Source: Eubacteriales bacterium (lineage in GTDB: Bacteria > Bacillota > Clostridia > Oscillospirales > Oscillospiraceae). Taken from it: a stretch of DNA of 39,897 bases. Shown here one piece after another: positions 23,753 through 32,079 of the stretch (its first letter is position 1; each line of letters starts with the position of its first letter). A program made the translations under genes and the position numbers. Below the pieces are notes generated by a model that saw only the letters and a program-made list of their open reading frames with translations, searched no databases and was not told the DNA's origin. The stretch covers positions 1 to 39,897 of the forward strand of contig JAUNND010000014.1 in assembly GCA_030531595.1 (NCBI GenBank), given 5' to 3'.

Positions 23753-25633
23753 TTATTTTTCGGGAAAATCAAGGATCATGCACTCAAAGGGGCGAAGATC
23801 GTATTTCAGCGTAAAATCTCTGCCGTCACACTCGCCCTTTTGCGCCGTCAGCGGAGGGATGTCGCTCTGAGCGCCGGAGAGAGTGTCATAGGTGCTGAAA
23901 ATGCGCTTATAGTAGCCCTCGACAGGCGCACCGACACAGTATCCGTCATACTGCATCGGTGAGAAGGAGCAGACCACGAGCACGGCTTTCTCATAGTTCC
24001 ACGGGTTGCGGCGGATGAAGCTTATGATATTTCTGTCGCTGTCGGTGCTGTTGATCCACTCAAAGGTCGCAGGATTTTTTGAGTCCGCATAAAGGCAGGC
24101 GCGGGTCCGATAGATATGCAGCAGCTTCCGGACACATTCAAGCACGGCGCGGTGGTCTTCCAGACTTGCAAGCTCCCAGCTTATCTGCCGCTTTTCGTCC
24201 CACTCTTTGTCATCCCCGAAATCCTGCCCCATGAAAAGGAGCTTCTTTCCGGGGTGCGTGAACTGATATGTATAGAGAGCCTTCAGGTTTGCAAACTGCT
24301 CGGGCCGTCCTGCCGGTGCTTTCAGAAGCATCGGTTTTTTCAGATGCACGACCTCGTCGTGGCTGAGAACGAGTACATAGTTTTCAAAAAACGCATAGTC
24401 GGGGGAGTGAGTGAGCTCCGTGTGATCCCAGTGACGGTATATTGAGTCTGTACCGATATATTTGAGCGTGTCGTTCATCCAGCCCATATTCCACTTGTAA
24501 TTAAAGCCGATGCCGCCGTTTTTCACATCCTCGGTTATCCCGGGCATAATGGAGGAATCCTCGGCAATGATGAACGCCCCCTCCATACGCACCTTCCGGT
24601 TGAGCTGACGCAGGAAGGCGATGCTGTCAAGGTTTTCGGTGCCGCCGTATCTGTTCAGCCTTCCCTCCGGACGGCCGAAGCCGGTATGCAGCATGGAAGC
24701 CACAGCGTCCACGCGCAGAGCGTCGATATGAAATTCTCTTATCCAGTATATCGCACCGGAGATAAGAAAGCTTCTGACCTCATTTCTGGCGTGGTTGAAG
24801 GCCATCGTGCCCCATTCCGGATATTCCGCAAGCAGCGGATCGGGAGACTCGTACAGTGCCGAGCCGTCAAAGCATCTGAGACCGAAGCTGTCCTTCGGAA
24901 AATGAGCGGGCACCCAGTCGAGGATGACGCCGATGCCGCATCGGTGCATTTTATCGACAAAATAGCGGAAATCGTCGGGTCTGCCGTAGCGGCTGGTGGG
25001 TGCATAGAAGCCTGTTACCTGATAGCCCCATGAACCGTCAAACGGATGCTCACAGATACCGATCAGCTCGACATGGGTATAGCCCATGTATGTCACATAC
25101 TCCGCAAGCTGGTCGGCGAGAGTGCGGTAATCAAGAAAACCGTCACTGTTTAAGGAAAAGTCCTTTTTCCACGAGCCGAGGTGGACTTCATATATCGCCA
25201 TCGGCTTTTGCAGAGAGCTTTCGCCGCTGTGCCCCTCCCATGCGCCGTCGCCCCATTCATAACCACCGAGAGAGCATACAATGGAACAGTTGGACGGACG
25301 CAGTTCGCTGTAAAATGCGTAAGGGTCGGCTTTCCAGCGCTTTTCCCCGTCACAGCCCTCCACTAAAAAACGGTACAGCTCGCCGGCACGCATATGGGGA
25401 ACGAAGCTCTCCCATATACCGCCCTCGCCTTTTTGCATTGCGCCCTTATCACCTGTCCAGTCGGTCCTTTCACACAGGACAGAGCAGCTTTTCGCGTTCG
25501 GCGCCCACAGCGCGAAGTGAACGCCGCTCACGCCGTTTTCGCGCCTTAAATGTGCGCCCATGAATTTGTAGGCGCTGCAGCTCGTTCCGGAACTGAATTT
25601 TTTGCGTTCGGCCTGCGTAATGGCGAATGACAT
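23753..25633 (-). CDS. glgB: 1,4-alpha-glucan branching enzyme
   Basis: A 626-residue GH13 branching enzyme, normal for GlgB. An N-terminal carbohydrate-binding beta domain (about 20-110, VHFALWAPNAKSCSVLCERT) precedes the barrel. Active-site motifs are visible: DWVPAHFP, the nucleophile in DALRVDAVASML, the acid/base in IIAEDSS and LSHDEVVH. It forms alpha-1,6 branches in glycogen. No other glg gene is adjacent, so it stands alone here, transcribed divergently from the CARF nuclease. GGGAGGACG precedes ATG. Confidence 0.95.
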   Translation of the reverse strand: MSFAITQAERKKFSSGTSCSAYKFMGAHLRRENGVSGVHFALWAPNAKSCSVLCERTDWTGDKGAMQKGEGGIWESFVPHMRAGELYRFLVEGCDGEKRWKADPYAFYSELRPSNCSIVCSLGGYEWGDGAWEGHSGESSLQKPMAIYEVHLGSWKKDFSLNSDGFLDYRTLADQLAEYVTYMGYTHVELIGICEHPFDGSWGYQVTGFYAPTSRYGRPDDFRYFVDKMHRCGIGVILDWVPAHFPKDSFGLRCFDGSALYESPDPLLAEYPEWGTMAFNHARNEVRSFLISGAIYWIREFHIDALRVDAVASMLHTGFGRPEGRLNRYGGTENLDSIAFLRQLNRKVRMEGAFIIAEDSSIMPGITEDVKNGGIGFNYKWNMGWMNDTLKYIGTDSIYRHWDHTELTHSPDYAFFENYVLVLSHDEVVHLKKPMLLKAPAGRPEQFANLKALYTYQFTHPGKKLLFMGQDFGDDKEWDEKRQISWELASLEDHRAVLECVRKLLHIYRTRACLYADSKNPATFEWINSTDSDRNIISFIRRNPWNYEKAVLVVCSFSPMQYDGYCVGAPVEGYYKRIFSTYDTLSGAQSDIPPLTAQKGECDGRDFTLKYDLRPFECMILDFPEK

Positions 25634-25676
25634 TTCAACGTCCTCCCTTATGGATAGTGCACAATTTCACATTATG

Positions 25677-25705
25677 ATTATACCATGTTTCGGCAGCCGA
25701 TTAAA
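25677..25705 (-). promoter_or_regulatory. Promoter of glgB
   Basis: On the minus strand TATAAT (25677-25682) lies 17 bp after TTTAAT (25700-25705). Confidence 0.5.
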
Positions 25706-25713
25706 GAGAAATA

Positions 25714-25742
25714 TTGCCTCTTTCCGATAAAAATGCTATAAT
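25714..25742 (+). promoter_or_regulatory. Promoter of the CARF nuclease gene
   Basis: TTGCCT (25714-25719) and a perfect TATAAT (25737-25742) are 17 bp apart. AGGAGG (25752-25757) follows, 9 nt before the start codon. Confidence 0.7.
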
Positions 25743-25766
25743 CAATAAAAAAGGAGGTCAGGTGCG

Positions 25767-26939
25767 ATGAAAACTCTCATTGAGCTTTATGATGAAAGAC
25801 CTTTGGAAAATGTTATGAGCACGGAAATGTTCCTGCCGGAAAAGACCGTGTTTATCTGCGACAGGCAGACGGCAGCGAATACAAAGCTGCATAAAAAGCT
25901 GAAGGAATATTTCAGAAGCCGGAATATTGACTCCGAACTGATCTTCATGGAGGCAAGTCACTATTCCGCCGCGTCCATACTGAAAACTCTGAAGATCGCC
26001 GTATCGACATACCCCGATTGCGTACTCGACATATCGGGCGGCACCGACGATACGCTTTTCGCCGCCGGTCGGCTGTGCGGTGAGAAGGATATCCCCGTTA
26101 TAACCTATTCCCGAAAAAGAAACCGCTATTTCAGCATCAATAACGCCGCCTTTGCCGACAATTTAGAGTGCACCCTCAACTACCGCACCTGTGACTTTTT
26201 CCGTATGGCGGGGGGCGAAATGCGTCAGGGCAGAGTGGACAACGGCATACTCAACGGATATTTTGACATTATCGACCCGTATTTTCGCATTTTCCTCGAC
26301 AACCGTCGGAAATGGGGCGACATTACGGCATATTTTCAGCGTGCATCACAGCTCCCGCGCGACAGGGAGATCACAATGGATGTCTGCGCGGACTTTACTG
26401 TCAAGGGTGACAGAGGCCGAAGGATCGAAGCGCCTGTCGACGCGCTGAAAAGCTTTGAAAAGATCGGCATGATATACGATCTCCGAATTACGGATAAGGT
26501 CTGCTTTACGTTCCGGGACAAACAGTGCCGCACATGGCTGCGCGATGTGGGCAGCGTGCTGGAGATATACATATATAAGCTGTGCGTTGAATGCGGGCTT
26601 TATAATGATGTGCATACCAGCGTGGTGGTCGACTGGGAAAAGGGCGTCAGGACCGACAGCGTTACAAATGAGATCGACGTTATGGCGGTCAGGGGAGTTT
26701 TGCCGGTGTTCATAAGCTGCAAGACCTGTCCGGTGAGTACGGAGGCTCTCAATGAGCTTGCCATACTGCGCGACCGCTTCGGCGGCAAGGGCGCACGCGC
26801 CGCCATCGTCACCACCGAAAACGGCACCGCCGTCATGCGCAACCGCGCCCACGAGCTGGATATTGACGTTATTGAATTGCAGGACTTTACGCGCGGAAAC
26901 GTGAAAAAACGCATCGAGTCGATCGTCAGAAGCCGGTGA
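25767..26939 (+). CDS. Orphan CARF-domain PD-(D/E)xK nuclease, Card1/Can2 (DUF1887)-like
   Basis: A 390-residue protein. Residues about 1-140 look like a CARF Rossmann sensor: CVLDISGGTDDTLFAAGRLC resembles the ligand-binding loop of DUF1887 proteins. After a winged-helix-like middle (about 150-255) comes a nuclease domain (about 265-345) with GSVLEIYIYKL, then NEIDVMAVRG (Asp304) and FISCKTC (Ser317, Lys319). The (D/E)xK glutamate of Card1 is serine here. Card1/Can2 enzymes cut DNA or RNA when activated by cyclic oligoadenylate from type III CRISPR. No cas gene or repeat array is in the window, so the activating signal is unknown. It stands alone, with its own promoter. Confidence 0.85.
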   Translation: MKTLIELYDERPLENVMSTEMFLPEKTVFICDRQTAANTKLHKKLKEYFRSRNIDSELIFMEASHYSAASILKTLKIAVSTYPDCVLDISGGTDDTLFAAGRLCGEKDIPVITYSRKRNRYFSINNAAFADNLECTLNYRTCDFFRMAGGEMRQGRVDNGILNGYFDIIDPYFRIFLDNRRKWGDITAYFQRASQLPRDREITMDVCADFTVKGDRGRRIEAPVDALKSFEKIGMIYDLRITDKVCFTFRDKQCRTWLRDVGSVLEIYIYKLCVECGLYNDVHTSVVVDWEKGVRTDSVTNEIDVMAVRGVLPVFISCKTCPVSTEALNELAILRDRFGGKGARAAIVTTENGTAVMRNRAHELDIDVIELQDFTRGNVKKRIESIVRSR

Positions 26940-26948
26940 AAAAGAGCG

Positions 26949-27137
26949 AAAACCGCCACTCGGCAAAGCAATGTCATTAAGTTAAGAAAAACGTGTCTGT
27001 AGGGCGGGGGCTCTGCTCCCGCCGAAACATCTGATACGCTGCTTGTCTGCGGAGGGAGACAGCCAGCGCCCTACGGTGAAAAATCATTAACTAAATGACA
27101 TTGCTCGGCAAAGTGAAGGTTTTCTAAACATTTTTTT
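26949..27137 (+). terminator. Terminator of the CARF nuclease gene, split by an inserted element
   Basis: Left half AAAACC-GC-CACT (26949-26960) and right half AGTG-AA-GGTTTT (27112-27123), then a T-run (27131-27137). Without the element between them, they would form one hairpin with loop CGGCAA. The element now separates the halves by about 140 bp. Confidence 0.75.
26969..27103. mobile_element. Small non-autonomous element with TIRs and target duplication
   Basis: The ends CAATGTCATTAAGTTAA (26969-26985) and TTAACTAAATGACATTG (27087-27103) are inverted repeats matching at 16 of 17 bases. CTCGGCAAAG flanks both sides perfectly (26959-26968 and 27104-27113). Depending on where the boundary is drawn, the target duplication is 8 to 10 bp. 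The core holds one GTAGGGCGG arm (26999-27024) and a degenerate inverted partner (27050-27075). It has no coding capacity. Confidence 0.85.
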
Positions 27138-27253
27138 AGAAGATTAAAACACTGCTGAGGGTCACAAACCGCTGACGATTATGTGATACTCTTTTCATTT
27201 TTATTGAACCACATCAGTGCCGATCGTAGCGCAAAAAACTTTGTTTAAAAAGC

Positions 27254-27281
27254 TTGACAAACAGCAAAAAAAGCTTATAAT
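27254..27281 (+). promoter_or_regulatory. Promoter of the rpsF-ssb-rpsR operon
   Basis: Perfect TTGACA (27254-27259) and TATAAT (27276-27281), 16 bp apart. Confidence 0.85.
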
Positions 27282-27286
27282 TATTG

Positions 27287-27334
27287 AGCCTGTAAATTTT
27301 GAGACAGGCTTCCTTGCTCCCGACTGACGGGGGC
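27287..27334 (+). promoter_or_regulatory. Candidate S6/S18 autoregulatory leader of rpsF
   Basis: The leader forms AGCCTGT/ACAGGCT (27287-27310) and then GC-CCCG-ACTGA-CGGG-GC (about 27316-27334) just before the AGGAGG of rpsF. Many bacteria regulate this operon by S6:S18 binding to such a leader; I cannot confirm the exact consensus here. Confidence 0.45.
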
Positions 27335-27359
27335 CATTAGACCAGAAGGAGGTGCAATT

Positions 27360-27656
27360 ATGGCAAAAGCAAGTGAGAAGTACGAAGTAATGTACATTAT
27401 CAATCCCAACTTCACTGAGGAAGAGACCGCAGCGATAGTTGAGAAGTTCAAGGCACTTGTTGAGGCAAACGGTACTCTTGATGAGCTGGAGGAGATGGGT
27501 AAGCGCAAATTGGCTTACGAGATCAACTACATTTCCGAGGGTTACTACGTGCTGATGAAGTTCACCAGCGGCGCGGAACTGCCCGCAGAGCTTGACCGTG
27601 TTCTCGGCATTACCGACGGCATTCTGCGTCGTCTGATTACCCTGCGTGCAGAGTAA
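27360..27656 (+). CDS. rpsF: 30S ribosomal protein S6
   Basis: A 98-residue S6. KYEVMYIINPNFTEEETAAI at the start and LAYEINYISEGYYVLMKF in the middle are diagnostic. The end DGILRRLITLRAE is short, as in Firmicutes. It binds the central domain of 16S rRNA with S18. AGAAGGAGGTG precedes the ATG. It is first in the classic rpsF-ssb-rpsR operon, and ssb follows by 11 bp. Confidence 0.98.
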   Translation: MAKASEKYEVMYIINPNFTEEETAAIVEKFKALVEANGTLDELEEMGKRKLAYEINYISEGYYVLMKFTSGAELPAELDRVLGITDGILRRLITLRAE

Positions 27657-27667
27657 GGAGACGTACA

Positions 27668-28144
27668 ATGCTCAATCACATTGTCATCATGGGTCGCCTG
27701 ACCCGTGACCCCGAAATCAGATATACCCAGAGTCAGATTCCCGTTGCTTCCTTTACCGTCGCGGTAGACCGCGATTTCGGCGCAAAAGACGGCGGCGAGA
27801 AGCAGACCGACTTTATCAACTGTGTTGCGTGGCGTTCCACCGCGGATTTCGTCAGCAAGTATTTCCACAAGGGCAGCATGGCCGTTGTATCCGGTCGTCT
27901 CCAGATACGTCAGTATCAGGACCGTGAGGGCAACAACCGCACCGCTGCAGAGGTAGTTGCCGACAATATCTATTTTGGCGAGTCCAAGCGCGACAGCAGT
28001 AATTCCGGCAGTTACAACAGCGGCAGTTATGCCCAGCCCACCTACCAGCAGCCGTCCTACGGCTATGACAACGCCCCCAAGAGCGCAGCTCCCACCGGCG
28101 GCTTTGCCGAAATAGACGACGGCGACGGCGAACTGCCTTTCTAA
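27668..28144 (+). CDS. ssb: Single-stranded DNA-binding protein
   Basis: A 158-residue SSB. The OB-fold (about 1-108) starts MLNHIVIMGRLTRDPEIRYT and includes FINCVAWRSTADFVSKYFHK. A flexible serine/tyrosine/glutamine-rich linker follows (about 112-145), and the acidic tail ends DDGDGELPF, the DDxxxPF-type tip that recruits replication and repair proteins. Located between rpsF and rpsR as in most Firmicutes. Confidence 0.97.
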   Translation: MLNHIVIMGRLTRDPEIRYTQSQIPVASFTVAVDRDFGAKDGGEKQTDFINCVAWRSTADFVSKYFHKGSMAVVSGRLQIRQYQDREGNNRTAAEVVADNIYFGESKRDSSNSGSYNSGSYAQPTYQQPSYGYDNAPKSAAPTGGFAEIDDGDGELPF

Positions 28145-28167
28145 AATAATTATAGGAGGATACAGCT

Positions 28168-28407
28168 TTGGCTTTCGATAAGAACAATCCCAAGAACCGC
28201 AAGCGCAGAAAAGTATGCCAGTTCTGTGTTGATAAGGCAACCTCTATCGACTATAAGGACACTGCAAAGCTCCGCCGCTATGTCTCCGAGCGCAGCAAGA
28301 TCCTGCCTCGCCGCACCACCGGTGTTTGCGCTATGCATCAGCGTCAGCTCACCGAGGCTATCAAGAGAGCCCGTCAGATCGCTCTCATGCCCTACGTGAC
28401 CGACTGA
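28168..28407 (+). CDS. rpsR: 30S ribosomal protein S18
   Basis: A 79-residue S18 with the conserved core [20 protein letters not shown] and [20 protein letters not shown]. It uses a TTG start at 28168, decided by AGGAGG 8 nt upstream (28154-28159) and by the expected N-terminus [14 protein letters not shown]. The CxxC near residue 18 (CQFC) may bind zinc. It is last in the operon and followed by a terminator. Confidence 0.97.
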   Translation: MAFDKNNPKNRKRRKVCQFCVDKATSIDYKDTAKLRRYVSERSKILPRRTTGVCAMHQRQLTEAIKRARQIALMPYVTD

Positions 28408-28422
28408 TCTTCAAAATGAACC

Positions 28423-28454
28423 ATCCGACATTCATTTCGAATGTCGGATTTTTT
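28423..28454 (+). terminator. Terminator of the rpsF operon
   Basis: ATCCGACATTC-ATTTC-GAATGTCGGAT is an 11-bp perfect stem followed by TTTTT. Confidence 0.92.
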
Positions 28455-28597
28455 GTTCGGAGAAGCGTTAATAAAATATTTCCATCTATTAAAAAACTGT
28501 TGTATTTTTGTTCATTACAATTTCATAATTGGCAGATATATTATACACATAAAAAGAGATGCAGACAGCATCCCGCATGAAGAAAGAAGCATGATAT

Positions 28598-30085
28598 ATG
28601 AGCGAATTTGAATTTGACAATTCCGGAAATGCTGACGCTTCTGCCGGTATCAACGATTCCCCGAATGACTTTGAACCCTCTTTTCCGACCGACAGCGGCG
28701 AGGACCGTTACGGACGCGCTTACAGAGAGGATGTCTACTCCGATGCGCACTATGTTCCCAAGAATGAGAGCACCGTGCCTCCGAGATACTATACGCCCCC
28801 CGAGACAAAGGCAAAAGAGTCTAAGCCCCGGGAGAAAAAGGGCGCCGGCAGGTGGGTCGCCGTAATTGCGGCCTGTCTTGTATGCGCCCTGCTTGGCGGT
28901 ATCGGCGGTGCCGCCATCATCGAAAGCAATGTGGACGAGCGGATCGCCAATCTGGAAACGGCTCTGAGGGAGCAGCAGGAGAACAGAAGCGTTCTCACTC
29001 AGGCTCCGGCTGTTGTATACGATCCCGTTTCTCCCGCCGCATCGGGACTCAGCGCCGCGAGCATTTATGATATGGCATGCCGTCAGGTCGTCGGCATCAC
29101 CTCCGAGATCACATACCAGAACTTTTTCGGCATGAACAGCTCCGCCGCCGTCAGCGGCTCCGGCTTTATCCTCACCTCGGACGGCTACGTCCTTACAAAC
29201 TTCCACGTCATAGAGGACGCCTACCAGTCAAATGCCGAGATAAATGTGATGACCCACGACGGCACCAAGTATCCTGCCGCCATTGTCGGATTTGAGTCCG
29301 ATAACGATATTGCCGTATTGAAGATCGAGGCGGAAGACCTTGACCCCGTCATTATCGGCGACAGTGACGCAATGAAGGTCGGTGATGTAGTATACGCCGT
29401 AGGCAACCCCCTCGGCGAGCTTGAGTTCTCCATGTCTACCGGCCATGTCAGCGCAAAGGACAGACAGATCGGCGAGAGCAGAACGGCTGACTACATCAAT
29501 ATGTTCCAGCTTGATGCGGCTGTCAATTCCGGCAACTCCGGCGGTCCCGTATATAACGACCAGGGGCAGGTCGTCGGTGTTGTCACCGCAAAGTATTCCA
29601 GCAGCGGCGTGGAGGGGCTCGGATTTGCGATCCCCATCAAGGATGCCGCAGATATAGCGAACGATCTTATCACCAAGGGTTATGTCACGGGAAAGGCATA
29701 CCTCGGCATATCCATAAGAAATGACTACACCTCCATGTATGCCCAGTACTACGGCTGGCCGATGGGCGCAATGGTCGCCGAAGTCAGCGAGGATGGCTGT
29801 GCGGAAAAGGCCGGTATACAGGCCGGTGACATCATCACGAAGCTCGGCGATATTGAAGTCGAAAGCTATAATGATCTCAAATCGGCTCTCCGGAAATTCT
29901 CCGCAGGCGAGACTGCCGATGTGACCCTCTACCGCGCCGGCGAAGAGCTGACCGTTTCCGTCACCTTCGATGAGGCGCTCCCCGAAGAAGAAGCCGAAAC
30001 TCAGCCTCAGACAAATCAGCAGCAGCAACAGTTCGGCTCACTCTATCCGTTCCAGATCCCGGGCTTCAGCTTTGACTTCGGCTAA
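28598..30085 (+). CDS. htrA: Membrane-anchored HtrA/DegP serine protease with PDZ domain
   Basis: A 495-residue HtrA. An acidic cytoplasmic N-terminus (about 1-85) precedes one membrane helix (about 86-110, VAVIAACLVCALLGGIGGAA), placing the protease outside the cell. The trypsin-like triad is complete: His203 in NFHVIEDA, Asp237 in NDIAVLKIE and Ser314 in NSGNSGGPV. A PDZ domain follows (about 365-465, MVAEVSEDGCAEKAGIQAGD), then a Gln-rich tail. It degrades or refolds misfolded exported proteins. The site before ATG 28598 is weak (AGAAAGAAG). It stands alone, 190 bp after rpsR; I see no clear gene in that gap. Confidence 0.94.
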   Translation: MSEFEFDNSGNADASAGINDSPNDFEPSFPTDSGEDRYGRAYREDVYSDAHYVPKNESTVPPRYYTPPETKAKESKPREKKGAGRWVAVIAACLVCALLGGIGGAAIIESNVDERIANLETALREQQENRSVLTQAPAVVYDPVSPAASGLSAASIYDMACRQVVGITSEITYQNFFGMNSSAAVSGSGFILTSDGYVLTNFHVIEDAYQSNAEINVMTHDGTKYPAAIVGFESDNDIAVLKIEAEDLDPVIIGDSDAMKVGDVVYAVGNPLGELEFSMSTGHVSAKDRQIGESRTADYINMFQLDAAVNSGNSGGPVYNDQGQVVGVVTAKYSSSGVEGLGFAIPIKDAADIANDLITKGYVTGKAYLGISIRNDYTSMYAQYYGWPMGAMVAEVSEDGCAEKAGIQAGDIITKLGDIEVESYNDLKSALRKFSAGETADVTLYRAGEELTVSVTFDEALPEEEAETQPQTNQQQQQFGSLYPFQIPGFSFDFG

Positions 30086-30130
30086 ACTGCTTATTTCTCT
30101 CCTAACCTCTCCTTTTTCTCCCAAACATCG

Positions 30131-30170
30131 AAGGACCTTCCGGAATACTCCGGAAGGTTCTTTGATTATT
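30131..30170. terminator. Terminator between htrA and nadE
   Basis: AAGGACCTTCCGG-AATACT-CCGGAAGGTTCTTT forms a strong stem with a T-rich tail on the plus strand (end of htrA). The symmetrical arms could also serve nadE on the other strand. Confidence 0.85.
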
Positions 30171-30196
30171 TTTATATTACCTATTACATTACATTA

Positions 30197-32077
30197 TTAC
30201 AGATTATTGAGATCTTCGAGGAACAGACTTGCCTCCGCGTCGGAGGGAATTAAATAGCCCGTTCTCGGTGAGACGGTGAAGGCGTCCACGGCGGGGCCGT
30301 CCATAAGGCAGGAACGTTTGAACTGCTGTGAGAAGTAGCGTTTGCAGTAGCTTTTCAGCCAGCGTTTCAGCTCCTCGTCGGTGAACTCGTCGCCGTATGC
30401 CGCCTTTGCCAGACGGAAGGTCTTGGAGGGCGTAAAGCCGCAGATGATGATCTTATGAGTGAAGAAGTCCTGCAATGAGTACGAGCCCACCGCGTCCTCG
30501 CTTTTCTGCTCTATTTGATCGTCGTGAATGGGCAGAAGCTCCGGCGTTACGGGGCAGTCGAGCACGTCCCACAGTGCCTTTGACAGTATTTCATTGTCGG
30601 CCGTCTGGGCGATATAGCGCACGGCGGCGCGGACCTGAGTTTTTGTAAGACCGAGGTTTACATCGTAGTTGCTCGTATGGTCGCCGTTGAAGGTGCACCA
30701 GCCGTCCACAAACTCGCTCAGATCCTCCGTGCCGACGTCCAGACCGTTGACCTTGTTGGCGATATCGAGCAGCACCATCGTTCTCATTCTCGCCTGTGCG
30801 TTCTCAAAGGCAACGGAATAGTCGTCGCGCTCGTGACCTATATCGTCAAAATGCTGATTGACGGATTTGCTTATATCAATGACCCGCACATCACAGCCGA
30901 GCTGTTCGGCAATCGTGACGGCGTTGTTCTTCGTGCGGGATGAGGTGCCGAAGCAGGGCATAGTGCAGGCTATGACGTTGGAAGCGGGCAGACCCATCTT
31001 CTTTACAGCCTTCGCCGCTATCATGACAGCCAGCGTTGAGTCCACACCGCCGGAGATACCGACGACACAGTGGTCAAGATTGGCGTACTCCATGCGCTTT
31101 ACAAGCCCCGAGACCTGAATATCCGTCATTCTCTCGCAGTACGCGGGGATGTCCTCCGGCTTTGAGGGCAGATGCGGGAGCTTTGAAAAGGCACGTGTAA
31201 GCTCCGTTTCAACGCACTTTTCGCCCCATGTGACGATACAGTGTTCAGCCTCACAGCAGTCAAAATCACCGCTGTCACGGCGCAGATTTATCAGATATTC
31301 AACATCTATCTCACTTATTGCGAGTGAGTTTTCCTTCTCGTCTTGTGCAAGCACCGCGCCGTTTTCCGCGACAAGGCAGAGACCGGAATACACGTTGTCG
31401 GTGCTGCTCTCGCCCTTATTGGGGGCGGACATTATCATGCCGCATTTAAGCCGCTTTGACTGTGCGCGGATGTCAAGCACGGCGTTATCCGCGGAGCTGA
31501 CGGTTTCGGGAAAGCCCGCAAGCTGTGCGATAACCGTCGCGCCCGCCTCGGCATGGCGCACGGAGGGCGGAGCTATTATATCCATATCCGCGCCTATCTC
31601 ACAGCCGACGAAAAGATCGGGCAGAGCGGCACATTCAAAGAGCGTGTCGGGACAGACAAAGGACAGCTTACCTGCAAGCGTGACTTCCGTTTCGTCAGCG
31701 GAGGGCACGGCAAAGGCAGAGCCCTTTACGTTCTCTCTCGGCACTATCCCCAAAAGCTCACCGGCACAGACGGCGGCGGCGCAGGAATAGACCCTCGCGC
31801 CCACCGCAACTGGCAGACCGACAAAGACAAGCATATCGATACCGGCTGTGGCGGCAAGAATTTTTTCAAGAGCCTTTTCGCTTCCGTCAAGTATTACACG
31901 GTGAGTGATAAGGTCATAGCAGCGTCCCGTGAGGCTCAGCTCGGGAAAGACAAGGATCTTAACGCCCCTTCTGTCAGCCTCTTTGATACATTCGATTATT
32001 CTGTCGGCGTTATATCCGGCATCGGCGACCTTTATCACAGGCGAAGCCGCCGCGACCTTTATAAAACCATTTTTCAT
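30197..32077 (-). CDS. nadE: Glutamine-dependent NAD+ synthase
   Basis: A 626-residue two-domain NadE. The N-terminal nitrilase-like amidase (about 1-290) has the catalytic glutamate in FPELSLTGR, a lysine in ENVKGSAF and the cysteine in VGCEIGAD. It frees ammonia from glutamine. The C-terminal synthase (about 325-620) has the ATP pyrophosphatase loop GISGGVDSTLA and the DLSEFVDGWCTFNGDHTSNY stretch. It converts nicotinate adenine dinucleotide to NAD+. The gene starts 2 bp after the glyS stop, so the two are one transcript. Confidence 0.96.
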   Translation of the reverse strand: MKNGFIKVAAASPVIKVADAGYNADRIIECIKEADRRGVKILVFPELSLTGRCYDLITHRVILDGSEKALEKILAATAGIDMLVFVGLPVAVGARVYSCAAAVCAGELLGIVPRENVKGSAFAVPSADETEVTLAGKLSFVCPDTLFECAALPDLFVGCEIGADMDIIAPPSVRHAEAGATVIAQLAGFPETVSSADNAVLDIRAQSKRLKCGMIMSAPNKGESSTDNVYSGLCLVAENGAVLAQDEKENSLAISEIDVEYLINLRRDSGDFDCCEAEHCIVTWGEKCVETELTRAFSKLPHLPSKPEDIPAYCERMTDIQVSGLVKRMEYANLDHCVVGISGGVDSTLAVMIAAKAVKKMGLPASNVIACTMPCFGTSSRTKNNAVTIAEQLGCDVRVIDISKSVNQHFDDIGHERDDYSVAFENAQARMRTMVLLDIANKVNGLDVGTEDLSEFVDGWCTFNGDHTSNYDVNLGLTKTQVRAAVRYIAQTADNEILSKALWDVLDCPVTPELLPIHDDQIEQKSEDAVGSYSLQDFFTHKIIICGFTPSKTFRLAKAAYGDEFTDEELKRWLKSYCKRYFSQQFKRSCLMDGPAVDAFTVSPRTGYLIPSDAEASLFLEDLNNL

Positions 32078-32079
32078 TA

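Noticed and set aside
25767-27360. CRISPR array or cas genes beside the CARF nuclease
   Set aside because: No regularly spaced direct repeats are visible; the repeats here are inverted and belong to a small mobile element.
27545-28240. A 231-codon minus-strand frame over rpsF-ssb-rpsR
   Set aside because: It crosses three conserved genes and has no recognisable domain.
29228-30028. A 266-codon minus-strand frame opposite htrA
   Set aside because: Complement of a complete protease with intact catalytic triad; the composition is a shadow.
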